This document shows positions 18,694 to 30,100 of a stretch of DNA of 64,000 nucleotides, in pieces. The position numbers were made by a program, and so were the translations under genes. Source of the DNA: Candidatus Obscuribacterales bacterium (GTDB lineage: Bacteria; Cyanobacteriota; Vampirovibrionia; Obscuribacterales; Obscuribacteraceae). Each line of letters starts with the position of its first letter. The stretch's first letter is position 1. The stretch covers positions 1-64,000 of the forward strand of contig JAIELX010000046.1 in NCBI GenBank assembly GCA_019752635.1, in the 5' to 3' direction. The notes under the pieces were generated by a model. That model made no database searches. It had not been told where the DNA came from and saw only the letters and a list, made by a program, of their open reading frames with translations.

Positions 18694-20631
18694 CTATTTG
18701 GCGTCACCGTCAGCCGAATTGTCGACGATGCTATCGCGAGCTTTAGCATTGAGGGCCGTTGCGGCATAACTGTCTAAGCTCTCGACCAGAAAAATACATC
18801 GGTCGAGAACAGACATCGCAACTAGAACAGGACTCTGTCCGACTGCCTCGTGAAGCTCGAACCCAATTTTCGCTTCGATACGTTCGGCCAGGGCCGAAGC
18901 GCTACGCACGAACAGCGGAATCTCCGGCGGCGCATCGATCGCCAAAATGAACTTATAATCAGCGAGCAGTCTTTCGTAAGCTTCCTTGCGCCTAGCGGCT
19001 CGCAGCCGCAGTTTCTCATCGCCCAGCAATTGCGCATACGCTGTTCGCTGAGCCCATAACTCCAACAATTTGCGATCGTCGACAGTTGAATGTTTTACTG
19101 CCGACCAGAGCTGCCGTTGCGCTTCGATCGCATCCGCTAAAGCAACACGAATCCCATCGCGTTGCGCAGCTGATGGAATCTCCATTTGCGCTTGCTCGAG
19201 ACCGTTAATTGACTGAGCGAGAAACTTCTCGTATCGCTGTAGCAACTGCTCCAGACGAAACAACGGCGTTTCGAGTTTATCCAGAAAACTAAAAGACATT
19301 GAATTGCCCGACATCGACGAGAGCGTCTCCTCTAAGTAGGACTGAGGCTCGGTATCTAGAATGCCTGAAGACTCCATGACAGGATACAAACGCCGACGAA
19401 GCGATTTAAAATCGGAAACGAGAAGCTGCACACGGACCAGAGTCATTTCAATAGCGTTGAGCCTCAGGGAAGCAACAGCTTCCACCCTATCGCTTGAAAC
19501 CGTTGCTACCGACGAGTCTGCAGGGCTTCTACTTTCAGAACAAGCACAAAGATGCAACCGCTCCTCTTTCATGGCACCGTCTTGTGTAAGCAACTTCTCC
19601 AGATACCACAAAATTGTGATCAATAAATCTCTAGTACGCTCTTTAACGTCATCACAGGCAAGCTCATTGCTGAGGAGCAAGCCTTCAACGGTATCGTTGG
19701 TAATCTTTGTCAATGCATCGTACACAATCTGGAACGCGTTATTGCATCGAGCAAAGATACTGTTCAGAAGGAGCGTTTCTTGCTCAACCACCGCGCACAA
19801 ATCTTTCTCGACGCTGCCTTTTTTGAACGTGCGCAGCACGCGTCGCCGCAAAGTTTCTTCCAAGTGTAAAACGCGTGAAAGCGGCTCTTGCAGTGTCTTA
19901 CAATGCTCCACTGAAACTTGCTCGCTCTCGTACAACAACAGCGCCGAATTTTCCAGGCGCTCGATGCATTCGAGCAAGTCTTCGGCAATCACCGCAAATT
20001 GCCTCTGATAGGTGACAGCCGTAAGCATTGGCAAAAGACTATCCAACATTAGGTTGAGTCCGCGAGCAACGATTTCAGGTTCGCCAGCCAGTTGCTGAAA
20101 ATCGGAAACTCGAGTTGCGGCGAATAGCATTAAAGACGAATTCAACGTACTGGTCCCCTCGCGAGCCAGCGAAAATTGCACCATCGATTGAGTGGTGCGC
20201 CAACTTGAAGATTGCAACAGAAAATACGACTCGGTCTCAGAAATAAATAACGCTGTTTCGCGACCTCGCTCCAGAGCCTTCTGGATTTCCATCTCTATTG
20301 CGGTCGTCAGAGCAATCGTCGGCGCATTCTCGCCAAACGCCGCAATAGCGCGAACAGTCACAGCTTTCACGGCAGCGACTTCGTCACTGACGAGGCGCTT
20401 TAGCTCTGCTGCATGAGCCTTCTGGCGAACCGGCAACTCCGACCAGAATTTCGGAATTTTACCAAGATACTCCTTAGCTTCAGCCCGGCCGGTGAGTTCA
20501 ATACGAATCCGCTCCTCGTCAGCAGCCATCTTCTCGCGGAGCGAGCGCAGCGTTGCCAAATCAGGACGATTAAGGCTTCGCGACACCCTGAAAGTCAACG
20601 CCCGCATTTTTTCGACAAAATCAGCCAGCAT
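18694..20631 (-). CDS. Uncharacterised all-helical protein
   Basis: 645 residues, almost entirely charged amphipathic helix by eye, with likely coiled coils (for example the R-L-R-A-A-R-R-K-E-A-Y-E-R-L-L region near 550). No signal peptide, no transmembrane span and no recognised motif. The start is supported by CGGAG four bases upstream. The leader just before that contains a run of eight G, which could make expression variable by slippage. It converges with the kinase gene with 18 bases between, so no separate terminators fit there. It might be a scaffold or cytoskeletal-like protein, but nothing shows function. Confidence 0.7.
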   Translation of the reverse strand: MLADFVEKMRALTFRVSRSLNRPDLATLRSLREKMAADEERIRIELTGRAEAKEYLGKIPKFWSELPVRQKAHAAELKRLVSDEVAAVKAVTVRAIAAFGENAPTIALTTAIEMEIQKALERGRETALFISETESYFLLQSSSWRTTQSMVQFSLAREGTSTLNSSLMLFAATRVSDFQQLAGEPEIVARGLNLMLDSLLPMLTAVTYQRQFAVIAEDLLECIERLENSALLLYESEQVSVEHCKTLQEPLSRVLHLEETLRRRVLRTFKKGSVEKDLCAVVEQETLLLNSIFARCNNAFQIVYDALTKITNDTVEGLLLSNELACDDVKERTRDLLITILWYLEKLLTQDGAMKEERLHLCACSESRSPADSSVATVSSDRVEAVASLRLNAIEMTLVRVQLLVSDFKSLRRRLYPVMESSGILDTEPQSYLEETLSSMSGNSMSFSFLDKLETPLFRLEQLLQRYEKFLAQSINGLEQAQMEIPSAAQRDGIRVALADAIEAQRQLWSAVKHSTVDDRKLLELWAQRTAYAQLLGDEKLRLRAARRKEAYERLLADYKFILAIDAPPEIPLFVRSASALAERIEAKIGFELHEAVGQSPVLVAMSVLDRCIFLVESLDSYAATALNAKARDSIVDNSADGDAK

Positions 20632-21125
20632 TCGCTCCGCCCGTCACCCCCCCCGGGTACACTTTTAATCTACCAGATCGCCAGGCTGAGGAACCCGGGA
20701 TTTTTACTGATGAGCGCGTATCGGCAGTCCGCAATCGTTCAAATTTTTCCTCTATCGCAATCAGAATCGCCGAAGAGAGATTGAAGCGCCGGGAGCTGCT
20801 GCAGGACAGCGATCATGGCGCACCGCATACAGTGGCAGTCACAAGAAGCCTGCAGATGTAGCTATTTTCAGTCGCACTCGAATAATGAACAGATGCTAAG
20901 ATTGCGAATGAAGGACCGGAAGAGTGAGTCGTGTAGACAACACTCAGGTTTTGCGTGTTTTGCATTCTTTTTATGTAACGACTCCGTGTTCTGCTTCGAA
21001 TAATCGTAAGAATCACATGTCCATATAGGGCCGCCCGGGTTAAGGTTGTCCATTACCCGCCTCAGCTCTTTTTTAGCTGAACGTGGGCAATCCACAGTCA
21101 CCTCTAGTTGCGAGTTGCGAAATCC
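20632..21125. other. Intergenic region upstream of the giant glycine-rich protein
   Basis: Nearly 500 bases between divergent genes. Next to the minus-strand gene is an eight-base C run (20646-20654 region). Near the plus-strand gene is a hairpin TCAGCT/AGCTGA at 21062-21080, 46 bases before the ATG, with a T-rich seven-base loop; it could be a leader structure. I found no long ORF with coding character, no RNA gene, no clear promoter pair and no 11-bp direct repeat of the kind seen downstream. ORFs here of 60-120 codons look spurious. Confidence 0.4.
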
Positions 21126-24100
21126 ATGAAATCCAAAAAAGTCAGCAAGAAAGCAAAGTTCCTGTTGTCCTCGATCGTATCGATATCGATGACGAGCATG
21201 CCACTTACAGTTGCTTTGGCTGAGGAATCCGCTCAGGCAACGACTGCGTCCGTTCTCACGGGACAGGTGAACTCCACGGATTTGAACGTCGCCTCAAACC
21301 AGACTTTGGCCATCGACTTCGGTTCGCTCGGCACACAAGGCCTTGTTCTGAGCGGCAACCTTACGAACGCCGGAACCATATTCGCCTACACCAGCGACCC
21401 GAACATCAGCGTTGCCAACTTCAGCGCCTACAACATCAGCAATTTTCAGTCCGGGTTAATTACGTCAATGGCGCCCCAGAGCGGCCTGGCGGGGCTCAAT
21501 ATCAACCCGTCCTATTTAACGAACAGCCTAAGCCTGTCGTTCACAGCCTTGAACAACTTTCTCAACCAGGGAAGCATCACCAGCGCGGGCAATCTCTCCA
21601 TAACCGCAGCAAACAGCGTCACAAACAGCACTTCTGCTGTTATGTCCGCCATGCAGAGCATTAATATTAGTGCGATGACATCAATAGCCAACGCCGGCTT
21701 GATCGCATCGCAAATGGGCAACATCAACGCAGCGACGGCTACGCTGAACAACCAGAACGGCATTCTGCAGAGCATTAACGGCTCGGTCAATATGCAGGCG
21801 CTAATCGGGCAGGTGTTGAACGTCAACAATACTCTCGGTCAGATTTCGGCACTCAACGACGCCACATTCACAAACAATCTGGTTCAATCGACCGGAGCAA
21901 CGGTGTTGGACGGCATCGGTTTGACAGGCGGCGCGGTAACCGCTAACGCCATCAACTTCGTCAGTCCGACAAATGGCGTCAATATTGACGTTCAACAATT
22001 GAATGGCACAGTCCATATCGACTCCGGCGCAACATCCGTACAAGTAAAAGGCGGAGAGCTAAACATTGGTTCCGCCAATCTGACGAACGACCCGGTTTTC
22101 TTGAACGGCAACGGCTCGCTGGTGCTTGCGATTCCTTCCAACAGCACCGATCTTAGCGGCAACCTCAATTCCTATTTCTCGACCTCGGGTCAGAACTTCA
22201 TTGCTTTGGCCAGCGGTGACGTCACAATCACGGGCAACGGCACCATCGATGCCAGCAGCAACAGCTCGAACGCAGTGATCAGAATAGGCGCCGGAGTCAC
22301 GTTTGACGGAAGCGGAAACATCTTGAGCGCCGGCTCTTCAAGCGGCGGCAACATCAATATGTCAGGTATCAGCTTAACCAATTACGGTGAATCTATCACC
22401 CTCGTCGCTAAAAACGACAGCAACATAATCGGAAAAGGCAACATATCTGTCGGCAACCTCACCACGGCGGGCTACGATGGCACCGGAGCAGGTTCGTCCG
22501 GGGGGGCGGGCGGCGCAGTAAGCGTTGCTGCTGCGGGAACGGCAAACATCGCTTTCATCAACTCAAGCGGTGGGGTAGGTCAGCTGGGCACTGCAGGTGC
22601 GGCTGGCACGAATTATGCCGGGACGAGCGCATCATCGGGAGGCGATGGCGGGGTAGGGTTCCCAGTCGGCAATGGATCCAACGGCGCAAACGGTGGCGAC
22701 GGTAGCGCCGGACTCGTCGGTGGCGCCGGCGGTGCAGCTGGTTCCATCTCCATCGCGGCAGGTGGCAATATAACAACGAACATCCTCGCGTACGGAGGTG
22801 CCGGCGGCAAAGGTGGCGACGGTGGCGCAGGTGGTGGCGGGCAAAACGGTGGCAAAGGCGGCGATATGTACGTCGCAGGAACTGCTGGCACAGGCGGCAC
22901 GGGCGGTTATGGCGGCAACGGCGGAGCTGGCGCGGACGGTGGAGCCGGTGGGGCCGGCGGGCAAGTGTCCATCTCAAGTTCTAGCGGGTCCGTGAGTTTG
23001 CTCCAGTTGGTAACGCGCGGCGGCGACGGCGGAGTGGCAGGCACGGGTGGCGCAGGTGGCGCTGGCGGCAACGGCGGCGACAGAGGGAGCGGCTACGGAG
23101 CCGGTGTCGGCGGCAGCGGCGGCAGCGGGAACTATGGCGGCAACGGGGGAGTCGGCGGCCGGGCAGGCGCCGGCGGTGCGGGGCAGAGCGTCTCAATTTC
23201 AGCTCTTGGCGGCATCTCCGGTAACACAATCGATGCTTCCGGTGGTTTCGGCGGATTAGGAGGCGTAGGTGGAGCCGGGGGCGCAGGTGGTGCCGGTCAA
23301 GGTGGCGGCGGCAACTTGGTCTCAGGAAGCGGTGGTAGCGCCGGAAATGGCGGCGGCGGCGGCGCGGGCGGTGGAGGGGGCAACGGAGCCAGCGGCGGCG
23401 CAGTCTCGCTACTATCTTCTGCCGGCGGATTGCTTCTGAATGGATCAATATATACCTTTGGTGGCGCAGGCGGTAACGGTGGCGCAGGCGGTATCGGAAA
23501 CAATGCGGGAGCCAGCGGCGGCGCAGGCACAAGTGCGTTCGGCGGCGGTGACGGAGGCACCGGCGGTGATGGCGGCGGCGCTGGCAGTGGCGGCGGAGCG
23601 GGCGCAGGCGGTAACGGTGGCGCTATAACCGTATCAACATTCAATACTCTAACTATCAACGGTAACGTTCACTCTTACGGTGGAGACGGTGGCAACGGCG
23701 GACACGCCGGGGTAGGTGGTACTGGCACCAGCGGCGCAGACGGTGCCTCAGCGGTATTCGGCTTCATCGGACTGGGTGTTGGCGGAGATGGAGGCACAGG
23801 CGGAAAGGGCGGCACTGCCGGCGCTGGCGGTGGTGGCGGCGGAGCAGGAGCCGGCGGCAATATTTCGCTTAAGTCTTCTAATGGCAATGTAGTTGTGAGC
23901 CCATCCGGTGGAGCAATTGCCGGATTTACAAAATACACGGGCAGTCGCACCACATTTGGCGCAAAAGACGCATTCATTGCTCCTGGTGACACGTTCATCG
24001 AGCTCGGCTCGACAACCGGTTTTACCGTTGGTCAAAGAGCGCTGATCTCAAATAGCTTTGTTTCGGAAAGAGTCACCATTACCGGTGTCTCATCCAACGG

Positions 24101-27100
24101 AATCTCTATATCCGCCACATCAAATGTCTATCCAACATATTTTCCAGTTGGTGATGCTAAAGCTGATGTAGGCACCCCGACAATCAGTATTGCACCATCC
24201 GGCATCATCAGCTCCGGTGGCACGGGTGGCGCTGGCGGAAATGGCGGTAATGGCGGCAACGGCGGCGACGGCGCCACCAGTGGTGTTGGCGTGAGCTTTC
24301 AGGGTGGCGCAAACGGTCAATTCGGAACAGGCAGCTATAACATCGGGGGTGGCGTCGGGTTCGACATCGGCACAGTTGGTGCCGGCGGGGGCAGCGGCGG
24401 CTTAGGAGGTGTAGGCGGGCTCGGTGGTGCCGGTGGTGCTGCGGGAGACATCGCAGTGGTAGCACCAAACGGCTCCATTAACGTGACAGGTAACATTCTG
24501 GCGGTAGGAAACAACGGGGGCAACCCGGGAGACTACGGACTAAACGGAAGAAACGGGCAAAACGGTTCGACAAACGTTTATTTTGGTCTGAGCCTGGATT
24601 TCAACATAAACGGAAGCACAAGCGGCTTTAGCGGGCCCAATCTCGGGCTTGGTGGCAGCATCACAATTGCCAACTTCACCCTTGGTCTGATGCCATTCAC
24701 TAATCCCCTAACCTACGCCACTACGCCGGACCTGCCAATCTCGAGTCTTTCGCTCTACATTAACTACAACAATTCGCAAGGCGAAAGCGAATTCAACCTT
24801 CAAGCAAACGTTGGCACCAGCAAGTTCAATCCCAGTGGCAGCGTAACAATGACCGTGGGCGGCCAAACGGCAAGCGTGGAGCTCGTAGGACCAATCAGCC
24901 AGCTTGCCGGCAAGGCGCAAAACTACCTCGGCATCGGAACCGGTCCCCAGCAAGGCATGATTAGCTTCTCGGCGAACGGCAGCACGGGAACCGGCGGCAC
25001 AAGCGGCAGTATCGGCGCATCGTACGGCGCCGGCATTCAAAACCCGACACTCTTCACCACCATCAGTACCACAAGCACTATTACCGGCGGCGTCACGCTA
25101 GCTCAGCCGGCACCGGCCGATTTTCAGGCCCCGGCGCCGAAGAATGGCGGCAATATCCACTTGCTGGCCTCAGGCGACATCAATATCGGTGGCACGGTCA
25201 ATGCACTCGGCGGAACCGCCGTGTCCATGAACAAAACGAACATCTACTACGACGGAAAAAATTGCAATCCCTGCTTTAACCTCATGCCCGTTGCGTCGTT
25301 CGGGCAAGGTGGTGTAATCCGAATGGAAGGCGCCACTATCACCATAACAGGAACGGGTGCCACAGTGCCTCCCGGACTGACAGCTTCAAAAGTTCCCGTG
25401 ATATCCGGTGGTTCAATCACATTCATCACAAAGCCCAACGACATTAGCTATTTCATCAAGCCCATAACCTTCGCGAACCTCTCGTGGCCTACGCAACTAG
25501 GTTTGAATATTGGAAGCGGTAACGGAGCTGTAGTTGTTTCGTCGCCGGTTACCATTATTCGAAACGGAAACGGCGATGTGAACCTCGCCACCCAAATCAA
25601 TGCAGGCGGCGGAACCTATACGGTTAACGGAGATCTGATAGTACTGGCCACAGGAAACATTGTGGCGACCGGGGTCACTTCCGGTTCGATAGTAAACGGC
25701 GGCAGCACAACAAGACCAACCGGCAGCATAATTATGGCAGCGGGAGACAATGCCGCAAAGTTCTCATATGGAAGCGCTGCAGGCAACCAGTCTTGGCTGG
25801 TACTGGGCGCGCCGAGTGACACCGGCGGCGATATCTACATGCCAGGCGTTTCAATCGGCTCTGACGCATCATATTTGGTGGCTTTATCCGCTCATGCGGG
25901 TCCGATGGACGCAAACAATCAGCCTCAAGCACCTTACGGCTCCATTTACACTTCTTCCGTATCCGCAGCTAGTGGTAAGTTCATTCCTGGCTCCGTGCTG
26001 GCATTTTCAAGTCAAGATATTGCATCAACCGGAACTTACAAAGCCGATTTCGTTAAGTTGAACTCAGCATTCGGAAACATTGGAAAAGTTGCGGATCCGC
26101 TGAAAGTAAATGCGCCGTTCTTGAGCGCAAACGGCGTCGCAGGTGTTTACTTGAACGCTTTGGCTTCAACTACAAACATGCTGAAATCGCAGGGCGGAGC
26201 CTTCTCTGTCGGTAGCACAGGGCACCTGAACATTCTGGGCGGAGTGCGTGGCGGCGCAATCGCGTTATCCTCCAAGACCCTATCGATAAACAGCTCGGTA
26301 ACTGCATTAGGCACCAACGGTCTGATAACGGTGACAGCTGAGGGCAACGTCACGGACAGCATGGGCATCGGCAATCTCAAAGCAGACAACGTGTTCCTTC
26401 AATCGGAAAAAGGAAATATTGCATTGACGGCGAAGTTGTCTGCCGCCGAGAGCATCATCTTGAATGCAAAATCAGGAACAAGCAGTATTACGGCAACAAA
26501 CATTGACACCAAGTTTGTTGGAGCGTTCTCCGGAACGGGTGGAGTTACGGTAGGAACCACATCCGCGACAGGTCTGGTTGTTCTCTCAGAAGGCGACGTC
26601 ACCGTCACCGGTACCAATGCGATCACCGTCGGCGGCACGGGCAAGCTACCGACAACCAGCAATAACTACACGCTGAATGCTCCGGGCATAACAGTCACAG
26701 GTGGACTTCAAGCGAACAACAAGATAACACTTAATGCCAGCGGAAGCACGGCCGGAGTATTTCTAAACAGAAACCTGGTCGCTGGCGATTCAGTCACCAT
26801 AAAGTCCGGCGGAGGCATCTATCAGACAAGTTCATTCATCGACAGCCCAACGCTTACGATGGAAGCCGCCACCGACATCGGGGAGGCCTTGAACTTGCTC
26901 GTCAGCAATGCCACCACCATCAATCTGCCTTCATCGGGACGAAACTTCTACCTCTACAATGACAATTCGGCAAAATCACTGACTTTGAATACCGGATTCA
27001 CCGGCTCGAACTTGGTGCTAATTGAACTAGGTAACATCACGGTTAACGGCGCCATCAACGCTACCGGCGACGTCGCACTGTCAGCTTTGACCGGCGGGAC

Positions 27101-30100
27101 TCTCACCTTGAATCAGAGTGTCAGCGGCGATACCGTTCTGCTTCAGGGTACCAACAGCCTGCCCGGCGCTAGCAAGGCCAACAGTGGAGCCATCGTACAG
27201 ACGTCAGGCACAGTCACGGCGAAGACGCTATATCTCTACTCAGGGACAGGCGGAGCGTCGTCTACACTCAGCGATGGGGCTCTGCGCACCAACGTATCGA
27301 GCGGTAAGGTCGAAGTAAATTCGCTCGGAGCAACTGTGGTCAACAACACGGGAGTAGTGAGTTCGCTTGCCGGACGGTCTCAATCACTCAGCTTCACCAA
27401 TGATACCGACCTGGCAATCGGACGCCTCAGCACAAGCAAGGGAGACCTGCTCTTAACGTCTAAGTCAGGTACGATGTCCGTAATCAATGGAGCAGAAGTT
27501 GTAGCCCATGGAGGCAAGCTGGTTCTGCGCAATGAAAGCTTATCGGGCAAAATCGCCATAGGCAAAAACACCTTGCTCTTCTCTGACAACGCCTCTGGTG
27601 GCGTTGTCGACATCTATCTCGGCGCAGCGTCGGGCCGAACAAACACAATCGCGCCGGCAAATGTGTCTGTTACGGCCACGGCCGGTGGCAAAGTATTCTT
27701 CGGAACGAAGAGCATCACTTCAATTGCGCCCACCAGCATTGTCATATCGAAGGGCGCCAACTCTGTTGTCAGTTTCGATACCGGCGGTGCCGACGCAACT
27801 TCCATCAGCATCGGCGGAAACAGCCTGATCGGCACGAGCGTGGTAGCGCCTCTGGCGAGCCTGGATCTATCCGATCCTGCAATTGCCAGCGCAGTCAAAG
27901 CACAACAGAACGCCGGACTCATCGGCGGTTCGCTAACTCTCAACGCACAGAATCAGGCCGTAGGTGGCAATGTCATTCTGCTGCAGACTGATATATCAAC
28001 CGACATATCAGCATTGAATGTTCCTCAAAATGTGGCGCTTACATTCAACAATTTCTTGCTACCACTTACGGTAAGCATCACCAACACGAGCACGACAAAT
28101 CAAACCGTATTGAATGGCTCGGTGAACTTTGTCGGAACGATTAATGCAAACAATACACTGAATATAGTTTCCGCCCAGAATCCGATTGTACTTTCACAAG
28201 CAGCATCCGGGTTCCTCTATACGGGCGGTTCTCTGTCTGTAACGGCAACCGGCTCCGCCGCAATAAGTGGAACGGTAAGCGGTACATTCAGCCTGGAAAC
28301 TACCAAAGGCAGCTCAGGCAACATCAACATCGGTCCGACCGCCACTGTTACATCCGGCACGGGCGCAATAAAGTTAGTGGCGGATGGAGCTCTCAGCGTC
28401 TCATCGGCGCTCTATGCAGCAGGCGACGTCATCCTCAAATCGAATGGCAATCTAACTGAAACGGCGAGCATATACGCATCAGGCGCGAATGTGCAGCTGA
28501 TCTCAAACAATGGAAAGTTGACAAACAGCGGAAACATATTAGCACCGAATGCAGCCGTGCTGTTCTCTTCTTCCGGCGACCTGACCAATACCGGTGCGAT
28601 CACTTCGAAGAATCTGGTCCTGCAAACAACAGGCACTGGAGGCTCCATCTCTCTACAGGCTAACGCCTCGGTGGGAGGCACCGCAACCCTAAGTGCAGCA
28701 GGCACTGGCACCGTCACGACTCAGACAGGAACGTTCCTCAATACTGGAGGAGCGATAACCATCTCCGGACAAGCCGTCAGTTTGAATGGAACAGCCACCG
28801 CTACAACCGGAGGGCTTCAAGTGACATCGAGAGGCGGCGCCACCACCGTCACCGGTGCCTTGAGCACACTGAACGGCGCAATGACATTCGAGTCAACGGG
28901 GGGCGGCTTCAGCAACTCAGCCAAGATAAGTGCCAGCGCAGACATGACCGTCATAGCTGACGGAAACATTGCGCTCAACGCTGCGGTTTCAGGAAGGAAA
29001 GTCGCGCTTCAAACCGTCGGCAACTCCAACGGCTCAGTCGCGATAAATGCGACGTCCTATGCTTACGGTGGCGTCGAGATAACAACGGCCGGCTCCGGCA
29101 CCTTCAGCAATGCTCCGGGAACGACAATCTACAGCTACGGCGACTCGTCGATCACCGCGGCAGGGCTCTTTCTCTCCGGCACGGCGGTGCAGGCGTCGGG
29201 CTACACTGTCAAACTAAACACAAACAATGTTCAGCAGTTAATTTCGGTCGGCGGCACCACTAATGGCGCCTTTAATATCACGCCGGCTCAGCTGCTCTCG
29301 ATAAACGCAGGCACGCTAGCCTTTGGCGGTGTCACGAACTTAGGTGGAATAGCCGTAGTCGGTCCGCTCAATGTTTCGGGATCCGGTGCTAACCAGGTTG
29401 GACAATCAAACCTGGCATTCACAACGGCGGGGAATTACTCCGCCGCAGGCCAAACCATAACGCTCGGTTCAAAGTCGCTCAAAGTCACCGCTGGTGGAAG
29501 CATTGATACCGGAATTGTGACCGGAAACTTCAATTCTTCTATCAAAATGGATGCTGGAAGTTCGCTGACAGTAACCGGAGCGATTACAGCTCCATTCGGA
29601 TCAATCAGCCTAAGCACTACAAACGGACCGCTCGACCTGGGCAGTCATTCTGTAGGTGCAGGTCTATATGCTCCTACCACAACCACGTTGAACGCAGGCG
29701 GTACTGGCTCCATTACGGGCACAACAGCGATCGCCGGAAGCACTGTAGATCTCATTGCAGGCGGGAACATTGGCACGGCCGGTAGTGCCATAGCGGTGAA
29801 CGCGACCAATCTGCGTGCACTCGCTGGTGGCGACGTGGTCATCAACACTAATGGACCGATCACGCTAGTTGGCGCCAGCGGCGCCGGAGGTGCCACTGTT
29901 ACTGGTGGCATTGGTGGTAATGGCGGCACCGGTGGTAATGGCGGCACCGGTGGCGCTGGCGGCGCTGGCGGCGCTGGCGGCGCCGGTGGCACTGGAGGCA
30001 CTAGCGGCACTGGTGGCAAAGGTGGGACAGGAGGAGTACTCGGACTAGCCAGTACCGGTGGCTTCAGCCTCACAGTTCCGGGGAACATCCTGCTCACTTC

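Noticed and set aside
19361..20008. 215-codon plus-strand reading frame opposite the 645-aa helical protein
   Set aside because: Ser/Arg-rich shadow of the opposite strand; the minus-strand frame is three times longer and has a ribosome site.
22480..23870. Mycobacterial PE_PGRS protein
   Set aside because: No PE domain; the protein has a Sec signal peptide and FHA-like beta repeats, so only composition is similar.
22558..24523. Several long antisense reading frames rich in Pro, Arg, His or Cys opposite the glycine-rich blocks
   Set aside because: They mirror the GGC/GGT repeats of the plus-strand gene, have no ribosome sites and show only repeat composition.
22480..30040. CRISPR or satellite array
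   Set aside because: The repeats are in frame, degenerate, code for Gly-Gly-x and lack spacers of regular length.
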